In this document: in pieces, positions 10,639 to 24,310 of the stretch
How positions within the stretch are numbered: the stretch's first letter is position 1
Layout of the letters: each line of letters begins with the position of its first letter
NCBI GenBank assembly: GCA_028023455.1
Contig: JAQFVV010000207.1
Coordinates: 1,565,243 to 1,629,242 of the forward strand
DNA from: Epiperipatus broadwayi
Taxonomy: Eukaryota > Onychophora > Udeonychophora > Euonychophora > Peripatidae
Length of the DNA: 64,000 nucleotides
Reading direction: 5' to 3'
Notes under the pieces: model-generated
The model's input: only the letters and a program-made list of their open reading frames with translations
Database searches by the model: none
What the model was told of the DNA's origin: nothing
Translations under genes and position numbers: made by a program

Positions 10639-13600
10639 TGTGACCAACTGAATGGGCACAAGGGTTTAAGATACCTTGTATCTTAACCTTTTAACCGCTA
10701 ATTATATTATTGGTTGTATGAGGTAAAAATCAAATCTTTTAATTGGCCAACTCACAAACTGAAGACAAAGCCTATTGTTAAAACATATTCGCCTATAATA
10801 TTAAATTCAACTCAGATACGTTTATAAAAAGTATATTACTAATTTTTCAGGTTATGAAGAGAACGAAAGTTCTTTCAAAAATAAATTGCTATTTATTTAT
10901 TCTAAAATATTCAATTTCGGCAACATAAAAGCTATAATATAAACAAAAAGGTCGACTTTTACATTATAGAAAAGTAAATATTTCTTTTAAATATTTCTTT
11001 AATATTTTTACTAAAATCTTCAATATTTTTCGAAAATAATTTTGTTTTTTTAGTATTCTCTCTGAAAATAATTTGTAATTTCTCAAAATATTCTTTTATA
11101 ATAATTTAAATCATGTTCGAAATGAAAATCTCAGCATTTTTCTTTATTTTCTTTGATCAGGCAGTTTCTTTGTTCTTTCCAGCCAATCAGAATGTCTTTT
11201 TCAGCTGAGAGCATGCTAAGAACCAATAAAAACTCATGTTCTTTCTTTGTTTAGGTTTAAATGCATTTTTTTTTATTTTTTACTTGTAAAATAAATCGGA
11301 AGAGGTCACCATCTTACAGAACTTTTAAAAACCTATTCAAAACCTATCAAACAAATTTTTTAGTATAAGAACTGGCAGAGTTAGAGTGATGTCAGATGTC
11401 TATGAGGAGCTTCGTAAGAAACAATCTTTTGGTTAAATAAATAGCTATATTGTATTATAAAAAAAATGAAATAGCCTTAGAATTTTAAAAATTTTTGAAC
11501 AACATTGTTTAAAGCTTAAATATGGGTTGCTTATGCAGTTTATTGACCACTTGATAGGGATTCATTAGTATTATTGTGGTTAATGAGGTATATAATGTAA
11601 GGAAGGGGGGTTGTTTGTTAATGAAATTGATATATTTTGTTGGAAAAATGCAAAGTTATCCTGTGTTAGTATAATATTTAGTTGAATGGTTTTAAAATCC
11701 TTTATTTATTAATGCTTATCCTTTTGTCAACAGTTAATAGCAGCTTCAATTATATTTAGTTAAGACAGTTCAATATTTAGGTTGTAGTGCATGTGTATGC
11801 ATGTTTGACTGCATTATGTTTCATTTCATTTTCATCCTTTAAATAACAGCCAACAATAGTACATTCACAATAAAAAACATTTAAACTACAGTAGTCATCT
11901 TAAATAATTAACAAATATATATTTCTTTCCAGTAATTAATAGATAGTTAGATCAATAAATTATTTTACAAATTGAATAAATTGTTTATCATTTTTATTTG
12001 ATGGTTAATTAATATTCGTTTTTCTTTCAAGTTTGTAAAAGCTATTTATTTCATTATTTGTATTTTTTTTTTTGTCATTTAATTCTGAAAATCAAACTAT
12101 GTTTTTTTTTTTTTTTTGTAAAGATTTTTTTTTTTTGCATATGTAATTAGCAGAGTTAGCAAGATGCATGGGAGTAAGCTAGTAACAAGACACAAATGAA
12201 CTTTTGGCTAAAGAGGGAGAGCTTGTAACAAAGATCTCCAGTGTGTAAAAATTGACTTTGTAAGGAATTGGAGCCAAAAAAAAAAAAAAAACAGTGGCTT
12301 ATATTTTTCATAAAACTAAAGTTAATTGCTGAAGTCAGATTTTAAGAAATATATCATGGAAGGAATTAATTTCACAATGCAGCCTTAAATTTTAAAGAGG
12401 TACTCAGTTAACTTATTCTCTCTCAATTTAAACATTTTAAACTAATCTCTTCGTCACTGTTGCTCTTGTAAAAATGTATATTAATATCATGCAGTCTATA
12501 TTATTTTATTTTATTGCTGTTTTAAATAAGAATGATTTACATAACTATTATTATTTTATCATTAAGCAACGTATTTTTTTTTTTGATATATGGAAAACGT
12601 ATGCAGAACTGTTATATAGAATACATTTTATTCTCACGATTTTTCGTGCTATGTTTTGCGAAGATTATACATAGACTTAAGGATGTGTCTATCTTGATAG
12701 AGCATACCATGTTTAAATTCTTCGTAATTAGATAACAGTATTCATTTATTGGATATATCTGGAGCTGGTAAGCATTTATAAATTAAGGAAATAAAATATA
12801 AACTACTTCTGTTTAAATTGAATTTGAAGGACAAAATTGCTGGTAAATTTTGGTTCTCTTCAATAAAAACGGAATATCAAACAAAGCATTATTAATCACG
12901 GAATTACTAAAGACAATTTAAAGTGTAGAATGCTATTCAAAATAATAAGGACAATTGCGTATTTAATCCAGAACGGCACGAGGAATATCGTATATTTCTC
13001 AGTATAATAAAGGAGAAATTAACTGCTTGTGTATGATTTGGTGTCTAAAATGGATATGCTATGAACACTGAAAAGTAGTGGGTATATTTAAGTTATGCTT
13101 ATATTTTTTTTTATTAAGTTAAACTGCAGAAGTGCATTTAGTTTAAATTCGGTTTGGAATGTGTCCTATACTGTTTATTATAATCCCGGAGTGAAGCTTT
13201 GCAAATGAACTTTTTATTCAAATTACAAAACTAATAACTTTTGTGTTTTTATTTTTTATTATTACTTAACTCATATATAATGTATATGATGGATAGAGAA
13301 GCTTTAATATTATTATGTTTATTTTATAATCTATGTTATTTTGATTTTCAAGACCGTCTCCGGAAAACGTACTACTTAAACGGGTAGTACGTTGGTAAAA
13401 ATTGATTGTGTTCAAATAGGTCTTATTATTTTCCTTACGAGGATGAAAGAAATAATTTAATAATATATTATTAGAGAGGTTTACATTTTATTTTGCATAT
13501 TTTATTATCTTAAAGTGAGAATTATTATTATTATTTTTTGAATCAACAAACGTATAATAAAAATAGTTTGTTAAATATAAAAGAAAGTTCGTTCATAATA

Positions 13601-15925
13601 ATTAGAAGCATTAAATCTTAAAAAGTAACCTAAAGTTTATTAAATTAAAAAGTTATACCTTAATGCAATATTTAATTATCATATTACCTGCTTAGTGTGT
13701 AATTTAGGGTTAATATTATATATACTTTTATTCGCGAGTGTGTGTTTGTTTTGCACAATTATAATATTTGTTTGATAAAGTATAATTTGTGAATATTTTA
13801 TGCATCAATTTCGTACATTGTCGTATTTTCTGAGTTGAACAGATTGATATATTATCTGTAGGTATTTGTCTGCCAGCATGTATTTATAAGGCTCAATATT
13901 TTTAGAAGCTATGAGAATAGAAAGAAATCTGATTGCGTATAATATCTGTAGGGATAAAAGATCTTGCTTATTTAATACATGTTAATAATTTTCCATGAGT
14001 AGAGCCAAGTTTATTTTATATGCGTATGATTAATGATAATTTTTTGAAGTGATGTTCTTAGGGTCCTGGTGTCGAGGAATTAAAAATCCCCACCAATAAT
14101 GTATTTGGAAGTAGTGGAGTTATTGTTGAAATATAATTAAGTGATATAGGAAGTTATGTGACGTTTTTCTTGGATTCTTGGTGTTGAGGAAATGTTCTCC
14201 ACCAAAGGTATATTTGAAATCAGATGAATTATTGTAGAAGTGTTCGGTAAGAGTTACCTGCTCCTCATGAAGATTCCCTTTATAACGTATGGTATATAAA
14301 ATCATAAAAATATAGCTTTGTGTTAATTAAAATGTGACTAGATAAATTGTTAGATTAATTCTGATGTAGTACTAGTGTCATATTTATTGATGAATTACGA
14401 CATTGTTCGAGATAAAATAATTATATAATGTTTTCTTAATGAATGGAGAGTTTAAAAAAAAAATTGTTTTATATTATTGCCGCTTGAACGTACACACACG
14501 CGCGTAATTTAAATAACATCGCGTATATAAAGTATAGAATTATTGAAATATAAAAATGAGAAATAAATGCTTGGAAATATACTACATTCAGTTAATAAAA
14601 GTATAAAACATTAAGATTTAAACAGGAAATAAGTATTTTAAAATACAATATATCTATTTAAATAAAAATTAATCATCAAATCATCAGAATAAACATGATT
14701 TTGCTATGTGTGAAAGGTCTAGGAATTGGAATGATTATTTAGGCAATTATAGAAAGTTGCTTTGCTGAAAGCCAAATATAAGTGATTCAATTTGTTTTAT
14801 CAATCAACAGTAATATCCTCTCGAAAGTATATATATATTTTGTTTGTGCTAATGATATAGTATTTCATTTATTTATTGTCCTATGGATAAAACATATAAG
14901 CAAGTATGTGTTCCAAGTCGGGATCTTTAAGTTTATTATTAGTTTGTTTAGATAGTAGGAATCCCAAACTGATGCTAAAAATTTATTTAATAATTTAAAA
15001 GTCTGCAAAACAAGAAGACTTATTTTGTAAATATTATGTTAAACCAAATTTATTTTGTTTATTGTAATAAATGATTTGTTTAGTTATTTAAATTTAAAAC
15101 AACTGTGTCGTGAGTTATTTTGTATACATTCGTATTTTCATTTCCACATCTCCATATTTCATAAATCTATTATAAAACTGATATATTATTTTAGAGTTAT
15201 CATATTAAATTTGCTAGTGTCTGACAATATTGTTTTTCTTAATCCAAACATTATAAAGAGTATTTGCCACTTGATAAACGTATTAGAAAGGTTGCCAAGT
15301 CAGTATATTTGTTAGATGATGATATGAGATTAAAATACCCTATCTCTGTCATTATCTTATTATTGAAACACAGTAAAATATATTAGTCAATTTGTTTTAT
15401 TATATTTTTCTCATATTTTAGAATTATAACTTATGGGCAATGGAGTTTATTAATTCAACTGTGTTTATTAAATTCCCTGAGATCTTATTATTTATTTCTT
15501 GATTGGCATTAAAGTAGATGTGTATATTATAATATGCCAAGTAATAGAATTGTTTAAGAATATAATTTTAGCAAGCTGATATATGTTGTACTTGGATGAA
15601 GGAAGAAATTAAGTTTAAAGTATATTTTAATAGACTGTATCAAATAAACATTATGATTCTTTATCATACAATTAATTAACAAAGGACTTTACATTATATT
15701 GAATGTTTTATAATATTTCTTCTTTTATTCATTTATTATCATGTATCTTAAGAACTGCCTATAGCCTCCCACTGAGCTGAGCTGAACATAAACTTAAATA
15801 TATGAGTCTCAGTAATAGTTTTATATTATATCTTGTATTATATTGTTCTATTCATTGGTAGAACTTGCGCCTGGGCATTTCGCTCATGTAATGCATATGA
15901 GCGGTGTTGGGAGTGTAGGATTTAA
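10639..15925 (+). repeat. 3' LTR of family A element (5287 bp including a 750 bp extra segment)
   Basis: Begins TGTGACCAACTG directly after the polypurine tract and matches the 5' LTR to GTGTAGG at 15919, then GGATTTA as the inferred end. It differs by a segment flanked by TTAA at 10683-10686 and 11433-11436. The sequence right of 15925 (ATATATAT) no longer resembles the element. Confidence 0.8.
10687..11432 (+). mobile_element. 746 bp TTAA-flanked segment in the 3' LTR
   Basis: Present only in the 3' LTR. It is flanked by direct TTAA copies and starts CC and ends GG, the pattern left by piggyBac-type transposons; the inverted similarity beyond the first two bases is poor. It has no reading frame. 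It contains two CCAAT boxes (11183, 11223) and could instead be original U3 promoter sequence lost from the 5' LTR by a deletion between two TTAA sites. The two LTRs alone cannot separate insertion from deletion. Confidence 0.45.
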
Positions 15926-18900
15926 TATATATAAATGCTGAATATTATTAACTTTATTAATTTATAATGTTATTTCAATCTTATTATACAGTCCCACTCT
16001 TGTAATGTATTACTATATTTAAAAGTATTGGCCTTGGGGAAAATAAAGCATTCTTCTTACCAGCACAAATTAAAAGAATTTTAATTAAGTATTGTATCAT
16101 ATAATCAGATATGTTTTCAAATGTATTTTGTTTATTTTCATGACCATAATGGTGTAAAAATGGTTTATATTATATCTAATGAATCTCAGAATGCTCCCCT
16201 AAATAATGTTAGTCACCGCATTTCTGAACCATAATCCAAAGTGTTAACAGCAATATTATGTAATTTTATCTAATAATTGATTGGTATCATAATATTTGTA
16301 ATGGTCAGAAAACGTGTAACTCGTAAACATAGTGCAGAATTCGACCACCATACAGAACAGCGGCACCATCGAGTAGCGAAGCCACCCGTGGTACTGAGTT
16401 CGAACATAGTTTATCGGTTCCACAATACAATCCACGAAACAACGCATCTGATGCGACATTAGTAAATATTTCCTTAGGCACGGTGGTCAGGGATATGCAA
16501 GAGACTCATGATTTTATTCTCGAGTTAGCCAATAATCAAACTAATATTAATTAAACATTCATATTTACATAATTGAGGAAATATTATATAGAATGGGTAT
16601 CGAATAAATGAAACGTAAATGCAGACATATAGTTTAAAATTATTTATTAATACATTTTAATAAAACAATCATTGACTAATAATATTTTGTGGATTAAAAG
16701 CTTCAGTAGCGGGATTTGCGACATGATTATATTTTAAAGAATACATTTATTTATTTAGACATTATTTTATATTGAGGATTTCAGTAGCGGTATTTCCAAT
16801 ACTGAAATGTTTACAAAAGGAATTCCTCATTTGAAGGCGTAATCTAGCTACCTAAAATTCTCGAGTAAGTATTTCTAATGCATGCCTGGAGGGATTTATA
16901 CCTTTGCAATGCAAGAGTCTAAAGTATGGGTTATAAGAGTAATGGCAGACATATATTTATTTAATTAAAATATTTATTTATAACTAAGGGAAAACATTTA
17001 TTTGAGAGTGATTTATGAAGATAATGCAGAGGCGGAGTGATATATAGATTAATAAAATTAAGTAAAGGAACACGTGGTATGCTTTAGAAAGGCGATATGG
17101 AATGGCAGTATATTGAAACTGCAATGCCACGAATGAGTTTATAAGACTGTCAGGCCTGTCTCTGCCTTGGCATGATGAAGTAAGGTGTCACATAAGCATA
17201 ACCAGGGACAAGCGGTCCGTGTCACAATTTGCCAGCTGGCTGCATGACAGGTCAAATCCTACAGGAGCATTTATTAGGTCCGCTTGTGTAGGACGACTGG
17301 GGTTAATTTCAACCCTGGAGAATCCGGAATATTTACGGCGGAATAGATCATCGCGTCTTTAAAACGTAACACATGTATAAGTATAAACGGTTATGATGAG
17401 ATTTAAATAGATTTCTGACTTGGCCCTACATTACCAACATTTACTCAAGAACTCTGGCGACTCTCAAAGAAATGGGATTTTCTAGAATTATTCATTAAAG
17501 TTAATAAATACAAAATATATATAAACTGGGAGTTATTACAACTAATATGCCAGCCATTTGCGAAGTAGTAGACCCTGCATTACAATAATGATGCACTGAA
17601 TGCGTGTCGATTTATATGAAAGTAAAGTTATTTAGGAAAGTAAATATTAATGAAAATTGGACACGCATTCATTGTTTTAAGCGATCATAGATTTAAACTT
17701 TGAAATTTGAGACAATTATGAGCATGCAATAATTAAATAATAACTATAGATAAAAATGTAGATTATAGAAATACGCACCCAAGAAAGCTAGAGTGAGGTA
17801 AGCTAGATTATTAGAGAAATTTACACATTAAGTTAATTATTCAGTTTTAGTTATACATATGGTAGTTTTTACATTTTATAATTTAGATAAGTAGTATGAA
17901 GAAGAGCTATAGCATATTATTAGAGTACTCTAGAGTTTGAACACAGACAGGTACCTGTTTTATAAGAAGTTTTCCGAGTCCATTGGTTAAGTAGCAAATA
18001 GTTCATGAGTGGCAATTCTTTCTTGTATTTAGACGTTTCATTTTACTTTCACAGCAGCAGCAGCTTTTTCATTTATTTCAGGCAGCAGATCTTCATGGTT
18101 AATTTATGATGGGCAATGGAAAGTTCGGCATCCGATAGGCCATCTCCCGATGGAGAATAATCTAGGTGCTTTACTCGGTCATACCTTGGCAGGAACAAAT
18201 TATTTTTATTATTTTTGGAGACTCTCAGTGATCGAGAGCAAAGCTAAAGTTTAAGTGAATGTCTCCAGCAAGTCTAAGATGGCCTCTTTTCTTATCTTGA
18301 TCTCTCACATTTTTGTTAAGATATTTTTAGGTTCTACTTAATCTGCCCTGAGGATAATCAATGCATTTTGTTGGTTTTTAATTAAAGAAAGCTGCCGTTC
18401 TATTGTTTACATTTTACATTTACTAATTATATTTTGGGGAATTTTTCTTTATCTATCACTGACCGATGCTTTTCAATTTCAAAGACAAAAAGGGAACATA
18501 AGATTATTTTAACTTTTAATTAAATATTACATCAGATTTTTTTAGAATTATTATTAAACGAAATTTAAACAAAGCAATAAATATGAACTTTATAATCCAA
18601 AATAAATGATTAAAATTATACAAAATTATATAACTAAAAGAAATCTAAATTATATTATTTTATCCCTATTTATTGCATTTAATTTGAGATCGAAATGTGT
18701 GCATGTTTATGCTGAATTCTACATATATTTATACATTTTAATATTGCTACACACACACAATTCGATATCAAAAAGTTTAAATTTGGGCGGGATAAACCGG
18801 TCAGTGAGAGACAACAGAAAAAGGTGAAACTTAAGATTCGAATACGAATCTTACTGTTTCATATTGGACCCACCAAAGATGTGTATTTATGTATAGTATA

Positions 18901-21900
18901 TATTATTTAATTAATAAAGAGCATATGAGAAATAATAGTGTGAATGACACTATGTAATCATCTACCGCTTGCTCATTTATGCACATACTAATGTTTGCAA
19001 TTAATTTATAAATGTATAATAATTTGTTAGTATATTAAACTAATTTTTATTGTCTAACTTGCCTGAGTAGTTCAAATTCCTTTTTCTCCACTTCCAAAAG
19101 TACAGCCATGCTTATATATATTTTAGTTTAGTCATAGTAATAAATGTTTCATTGTCTTCTCATGCTTTGATAGTCATCCAGATTTAAAATTAATTCTTGT
19201 GGGCCATCATTGTTATGTTAGCCATTAGGTGTTTGATCTGGGACTTAGAGAGTGGGTTCAATTTCAGGCTGGTCCCTGACCTAAATCTTGGGCTTGACTG
19301 GATTTGAAGTAGAGTTTGTGAGTTCCAGCTCATATTAGATGGATAAACATGTTTTTACCAGTACAATATATAGCTAACAGACATAAAAACTAATTAACAA
19401 AGTGACAACAGGTCATCATATAAATAGAGGCAATCAGTTCTCCAATCAGTTCAGTCAACCAGTCAATCAATCAGTGAGTTGTTACAATCAGTCTATCATG
19501 TGTTCAAAATCAGTGTTTTCCAGAAAAATGCAGTGTTAACAGCCTTTGGAAGCATACAGCCTTGCTCCAGCCTGATTCTGATGGAACCAGTGGTCTGCCA
19601 ATAAATGTGATACCTGCCTAACAACTTGAAAATTGCCAGGGATATCTAACTGTCTTAAAGAATAGTGCCACAAAATAGTAAGCATAGGAACCTCCACAAA
19701 ACCTCAAATCCAACCGGTTGGAAAAAATTATCACATGAAACAGCAACTTAGCAAGAAGTCAATGTCCCAAATCCTATAGGTAATGAACAAGTTTTCTTAT
19801 TTCATTTCTGATAATAATGTAGCCATTGCTAACCTTGAAGCCTCCCAGAGTCAGTTAATAAATGAACTCTATAACTGCATAAATGAACTATTAATGTGCT
19901 TGTTTTGAATGCTTGTAATTATTTTAATGCTGAATTATATTGGTAGTGTGTATCTTACTATAACATGTATATGCTTGAGGTTATCATGAATCATTGTTGA
20001 TATTTAATTGAGAAAATTTATAAGTAGTTTAAAAGTTATAATAATACATACTTATTTAAAAATAAATTATCTTTAAACTTAATGCTTGTTGATCAATTCT
20101 TTTACCACTAACTAAAACATTATATTCCTTTTGATTGAGCTAATTGGGATATCTTAGGCGCTGAATTAGTTTTCCAATCATTTATCTTTGGGTAACTGAC
20201 TGGTGCCTGAGTTTACTCTGAAACAAAAAAATGCTTTGAATGATAGGTGTTGAATTTTGCAACGAAGAAGATCTGTGTTCTTCAAACGTAGTCACAGTTA
20301 TATATATCTCTGGCTTGGTCACAGGTGCCCTCTGGGCATTATTCTTCTCTGCCTAAGGAGTGCAATATTTAAATTGCATTGGTGTAAATCAAATGTATAA
20401 ATAATTGTATCATAGTTTTGTATAAAAGTTTTACAATATTGTTTCACAAGTTATTTTATTTCAAAAAAAGTGCATGTATAGATTTTGTTATCTCCCTTAA
20501 GTGATCTGAGAAAACAGCCCACCATATATAATTAAAAAACTATGACTAAATAAAATTGACTTTATTTATCCATTAATATAAGCGATAAACAACCAAAGTA
20601 ACTTGAAAAGTTATTTAAATTTAAACTCTTCTATACAAATATCATTAAGTTAAATTTTAAATAAAAAAAATATTTGCAAATATTGAGTCCAGAATTAATC
20701 TACATCATCAGATAAGAGGTTCAATTTAAAAAAAAAATTGAATCTCCCCAACTTTTTATTGTGTAGATAGTTAATCAATTAACTTCTAAATATAAACATC
20801 GTTTGTTCATGAATAAATATTATATTGTGAAATAAAGGTAAACAAAATATACATTTTTTATATAAAGTAAATTATGTAACTCACTATGTTCCTTTACAGC
20901 TCTTAGTTTCATTGTTTATTATCTAAATGTAAAGAAACGACTTCTTGAAGTAGAGATGAGACGAGCAGGAATAGTAATAATAATCGAGCATTTTGAATTC
21001 AATTACATTTTTCTTAATTCTAATACTTTTTATTTTCCTTTAAATATAGATCCAACTTATTTTGTAAACAATAGTTACTTAGCCAATGCCAAATTGCACG
21101 CCGCAGGTTTTATTCTTTTATGGTAATGATATATGAAGAGACATTCTTTTCATTGATGGAATTATTTACTATCAAAATGAATAATAAATGCTAAAGTTTT
21201 TCTAATCCCAAGTCAAAAAGATAGAATTTTAACCACTGGATATTGCATAGAAATTAGATCAACAATCTTGTGAAATCCCATAATCAAAAATATAACATAT
21301 ATATTAAATGGTGTTTGTATTTATCATCAATATATTGATGAAATCCCAAATTTTACTAATTAAATATTTTATATCTTATGTATAATAAAATGAATTTTTA
21401 TGGTCCTTTCTTTTTCTTCCTATTTAAATATATCCTGTCATTTCTCCTGGAAATTTATAAACAGTTTACCTTCATCTGAATGGGCAGACTGTTTAGGTAT
21501 TTATTCTTCCATTATACTTTTGCAATCATCCACTTTTAAAGTAAAAACAACAATTCATAAAGATGAATTTAAAGTGTTCCTATTGGACAATGACAAATGA
21601 TTGAATGAATCCTGTTAGTGATAAGAATATAATAAAAAAGGAAGTGAGGAACAATCCATAAGAAAATGTGCTAATGTTTCTTCATTTCTATGACAGATGG
21701 GATATAATGGATCTATATTTGTGAAGTGTCACTTGTAGAAGAGAAAATAATTAGTAGGAAGGGCTTTGACATTTATTTTCATTAAGAAGTTCAGATATTT
21801 GGATTCCAGATACCAATATCTGATTTTTTATAATGTATTTGTTACTACATAACAAGAAAAATTGACTGTTATTTGATATACTATTATTATATTAAATTTT

Positions 21901-22081
21901 ATGTGTTTGCTAATAGTCAAATTTATTTAGAAATAGATTATTTGAGAGAGTAGTTAATTACAAATTATTACTATCATCTGCATGTTCACCATTAAATTGA
22001 ATGATTTTTTAAAAATGTGGATATTATCTAGCTTATGTGTGTTAAAAGCATGATGTTTTGGATTGTGTTACAAACACAAAT
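15926..22081. other. Unrecognised AT-rich DNA, no supported gene
   Basis: Only short frames occur. Two patches are noticeably richer in G+C: about 17100-17350 (with a GGGGTT ... AACCCT hairpin near 17300) and 18100-18260. Neither shows splice-flanked coding sequence that I can defend. A promoter-like island at 19419-19456 is listed separately. The short frame at 16277-16462 sits in a mildly GC-rich patch but has no recognisable domain. Confidence 0.5.
19419..19456 (+). promoter_or_regulatory. TATA plus TCAGTT promoter-like island
   Basis: TATAAATAG at 19419-19427 is followed 27 nt later by TCAGTTCAGTC (19446-19456), exactly the spacing seen in the family B LTR at 1063 and 1090. About 250 bases of more GC-balanced, stop-riddled sequence follow, as in the 5' leader of a retroelement; the first ATG opens only about 13 codons. 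It is likely an LTR fragment of an unidentified family. A host promoter is the alternative. Confidence 0.4.
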
Positions 22082-22314
22082 TAAGTAATATTTACCGAGG
22101 CTGTAACCTCGAGAATATGCGTGTAAAATGAGATAGTAGGGACCTCTACAGGTGTTTAACCACGAGCTGTAACCTCGAGAATATGCATGTAAAATGCAAT
22201 AGTAGGGACCTCTACAGGTGTTTAACCAGTAGCTGGTTAAACACCTGTAGAGGTCCCTACTATTGCATTTTACATGCATATTCTCGAGGTTACAGCCTCG
22301 GTAAATATTACTTA
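22082..22314. mobile_element. Palindromic MITE-like element with 64 bp perfect arms
   Basis: Arms 22166-22229 and 22233-22296 are perfect reverse complements around a 3 nt centre (TAG). A third, direct copy of the arm at 22082-22162 differs at a few bases. The outer ends read TAAGTAATATTTACCGAGG and its inverse (ending at 22314). A decayed half-copy lies at 57569-57650. It has no coding capacity and could form a cruciform. It is best read as a foldback or MITE-type DNA element that duplicated one terminal arm. Confidence 0.7.
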
Positions 22315-22572
22315 CGTAATCAATGTGCATTTAATAAATTTATAATTACAACTTTAAACACAAATTAAATGGATTAAATTATAAATCATCATCATCATCA
22401 TATTGCTTAATATTATTATATATTTAAATTGATTTTTTAAAAAAAAGTTTTAATCATTTCACTTTAATATTTATTTGAATGAAAATCTATGTTATATATA
22501 GAAATATAACATATATTTGGGTTTTGGGTTCAAACCTGTCTTCTATCTACTGTGATAATTTACCATTACAAT

Positions 22573-23157
<585 letters not shown>

Positions 23158-23470
23158 CAAGTGAAAATAAAGGAATATAAAGATATATATGTTGGAATAT
23201 AGATAGATAAAGAGGATAGATCGTTAATAGAAAAATAGATGATAGACAGATAATACATAAATAAACATATAATTAAATGCACAGATTAAAAAAACAGGTA
23301 AAGGGTTAAAAAAGATAATAGAAAAGTATTAATTAACTAGATAGATATATAAATAGATAGAGAGACAAGTAAAAACAGATTGGAGATAGCTATGTAAGTA
23401 GATGGAGATAAATAGATAAATAATAATTGAATGGATGAATGGGGATAGTTAATAGATGGACAAAATTACT
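23158..23470. repeat. Decayed GATA-rich flank
   Basis: Scattered GATA, GACA and GATAAATA words interrupted by point changes and short insertions, continuing the array to its left. It looks like an older part of the same microsatellite that lost its register. Confidence 0.6.
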
Positions 23471-24195
23471 TCCCCCAATATCAATTTTTATTACTGACTT
23501 AATATTAAAAGTTTATTCAAAACTTATGATTTTTTTAATGTTTTAATTTTGTAATCCTGTGAATGTGCATGTTATCTTTGCAAATTTTGTCTCTTCATTT
23601 TTTAGAACATGTGTAAAGTGGGGCAGAACTTTGACTGCTATGAGATAATAAAAATATATATTTTACTTTTTATAAATAATTATAAAATGTTTGTGATAAT
23701 AATTATTTTGTTGAATATATCTGTTAATTGTAGGACTTATTTTAATATTTGACATACTGAAAGTACTTGTAAATGATTTACATCCAAGTTTATATATTGA
23801 TTTAATAATTTATTTTTTAATTTTTTAATCATGCCTTATATGGTTTTATAGTTTTATTTATTAATTTCAATATTTATAATGTATAGCTTACATTAATTCT
23901 CATGCAAATGTTTTTGAAAATACTTAAAATTGTATTATGCTGCCATGAGCATGTGTATTTTATTCATTTATTATAATATCTGTATATGCTAGCATTTCTT
24001 TATTATGATTTTGTTTTGATTTCATAATTTAATTTGCTGCTATTTATCCGATACAAAAAATATTTTAGTTTAAGCACCAGAAATTTGAATTTTTTTCTAT
24101 GCATTTACTGGATTTTTTTGGGGGGCTACATATTAGTGAAGTCGTCTGCAGCTTGTATCTATCTAAAATTGAAAAAAAATAATTATTCTGAAATT
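23471..24195. other. AT-rich spacer
   Basis: No recognisable gene or repeat. A frame starting at 24034 runs into the RTE fragment and TA tract and is not a gene. Confidence 0.5.
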
Positions 24196-24257
24196 CGAGA
24201 TGAACTGAACTTGGAGAGACCTTCATGCTGCAGTGGATTGATAATGGCTGATGATGA

Positions 24258-24305
<48 letters not shown>
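24196..24305 (+). mobile_element. 5'-truncated RTE LINE 3' end with GAT/AT tail
   Basis: The phrase from AGATGAACTGAACTTGGAGA through GCAGTGGATTGATAATGGCTG matches the reverse complement of the 3' end of the RTE copy at 28625-28700. It ends in GATGATGATGA, which passes straight into about 45 bases of (AT)n. Only about 65 bases of LINE remain. Confidence 0.7.

Positions 24306-24310
<5 letters not shown>

Larger units (their letters stand above)
2695..15925 (+). mobile_element. Family A LTR retroelement with giant LTRs, probably non-autonomous
   Basis: Two direct repeats of about 4.53 kb (2695-7226 and 10639-15925, the latter with 750 extra bases) bracket a 3.4 kb internal region. Start TGTGACC (3' LTR) and end GGTTATA/GGATTTA are approximate inverses. 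A tRNA-Lys-like primer-binding site follows the 5' LTR at 7238 and a polypurine tract ends exactly at the 3' LTR (10626-10638). Both outer flanks are ATAT, compatible with a 4 bp target duplication but uninformative because the target is (TA)n. The internal region codes only a gag-like frame and a short second frame. I see no reverse transcriptase, RNase H, protease or integrase core. LTRs above 4 kb with a pol-less interior fit the LARD class of non-autonomous elements. The LTRs look close to identical by eye (a few differences per hundred bases), so the insertion is relatively recent. Confidence 0.8.

Noticed and set aside
16256-16462. Overlapping frames in a slightly GC-richer patch, with a GAGTTCGAAC box-B-like word
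   Set aside because: No tRNA fold or coding signature could be built around it.
17100-17350. GC-richer patch considered as an exon or tRNA-derived SINE
   Set aside because: No long frame, no clear A and B boxes, and the hairpin does not fit a T arm.
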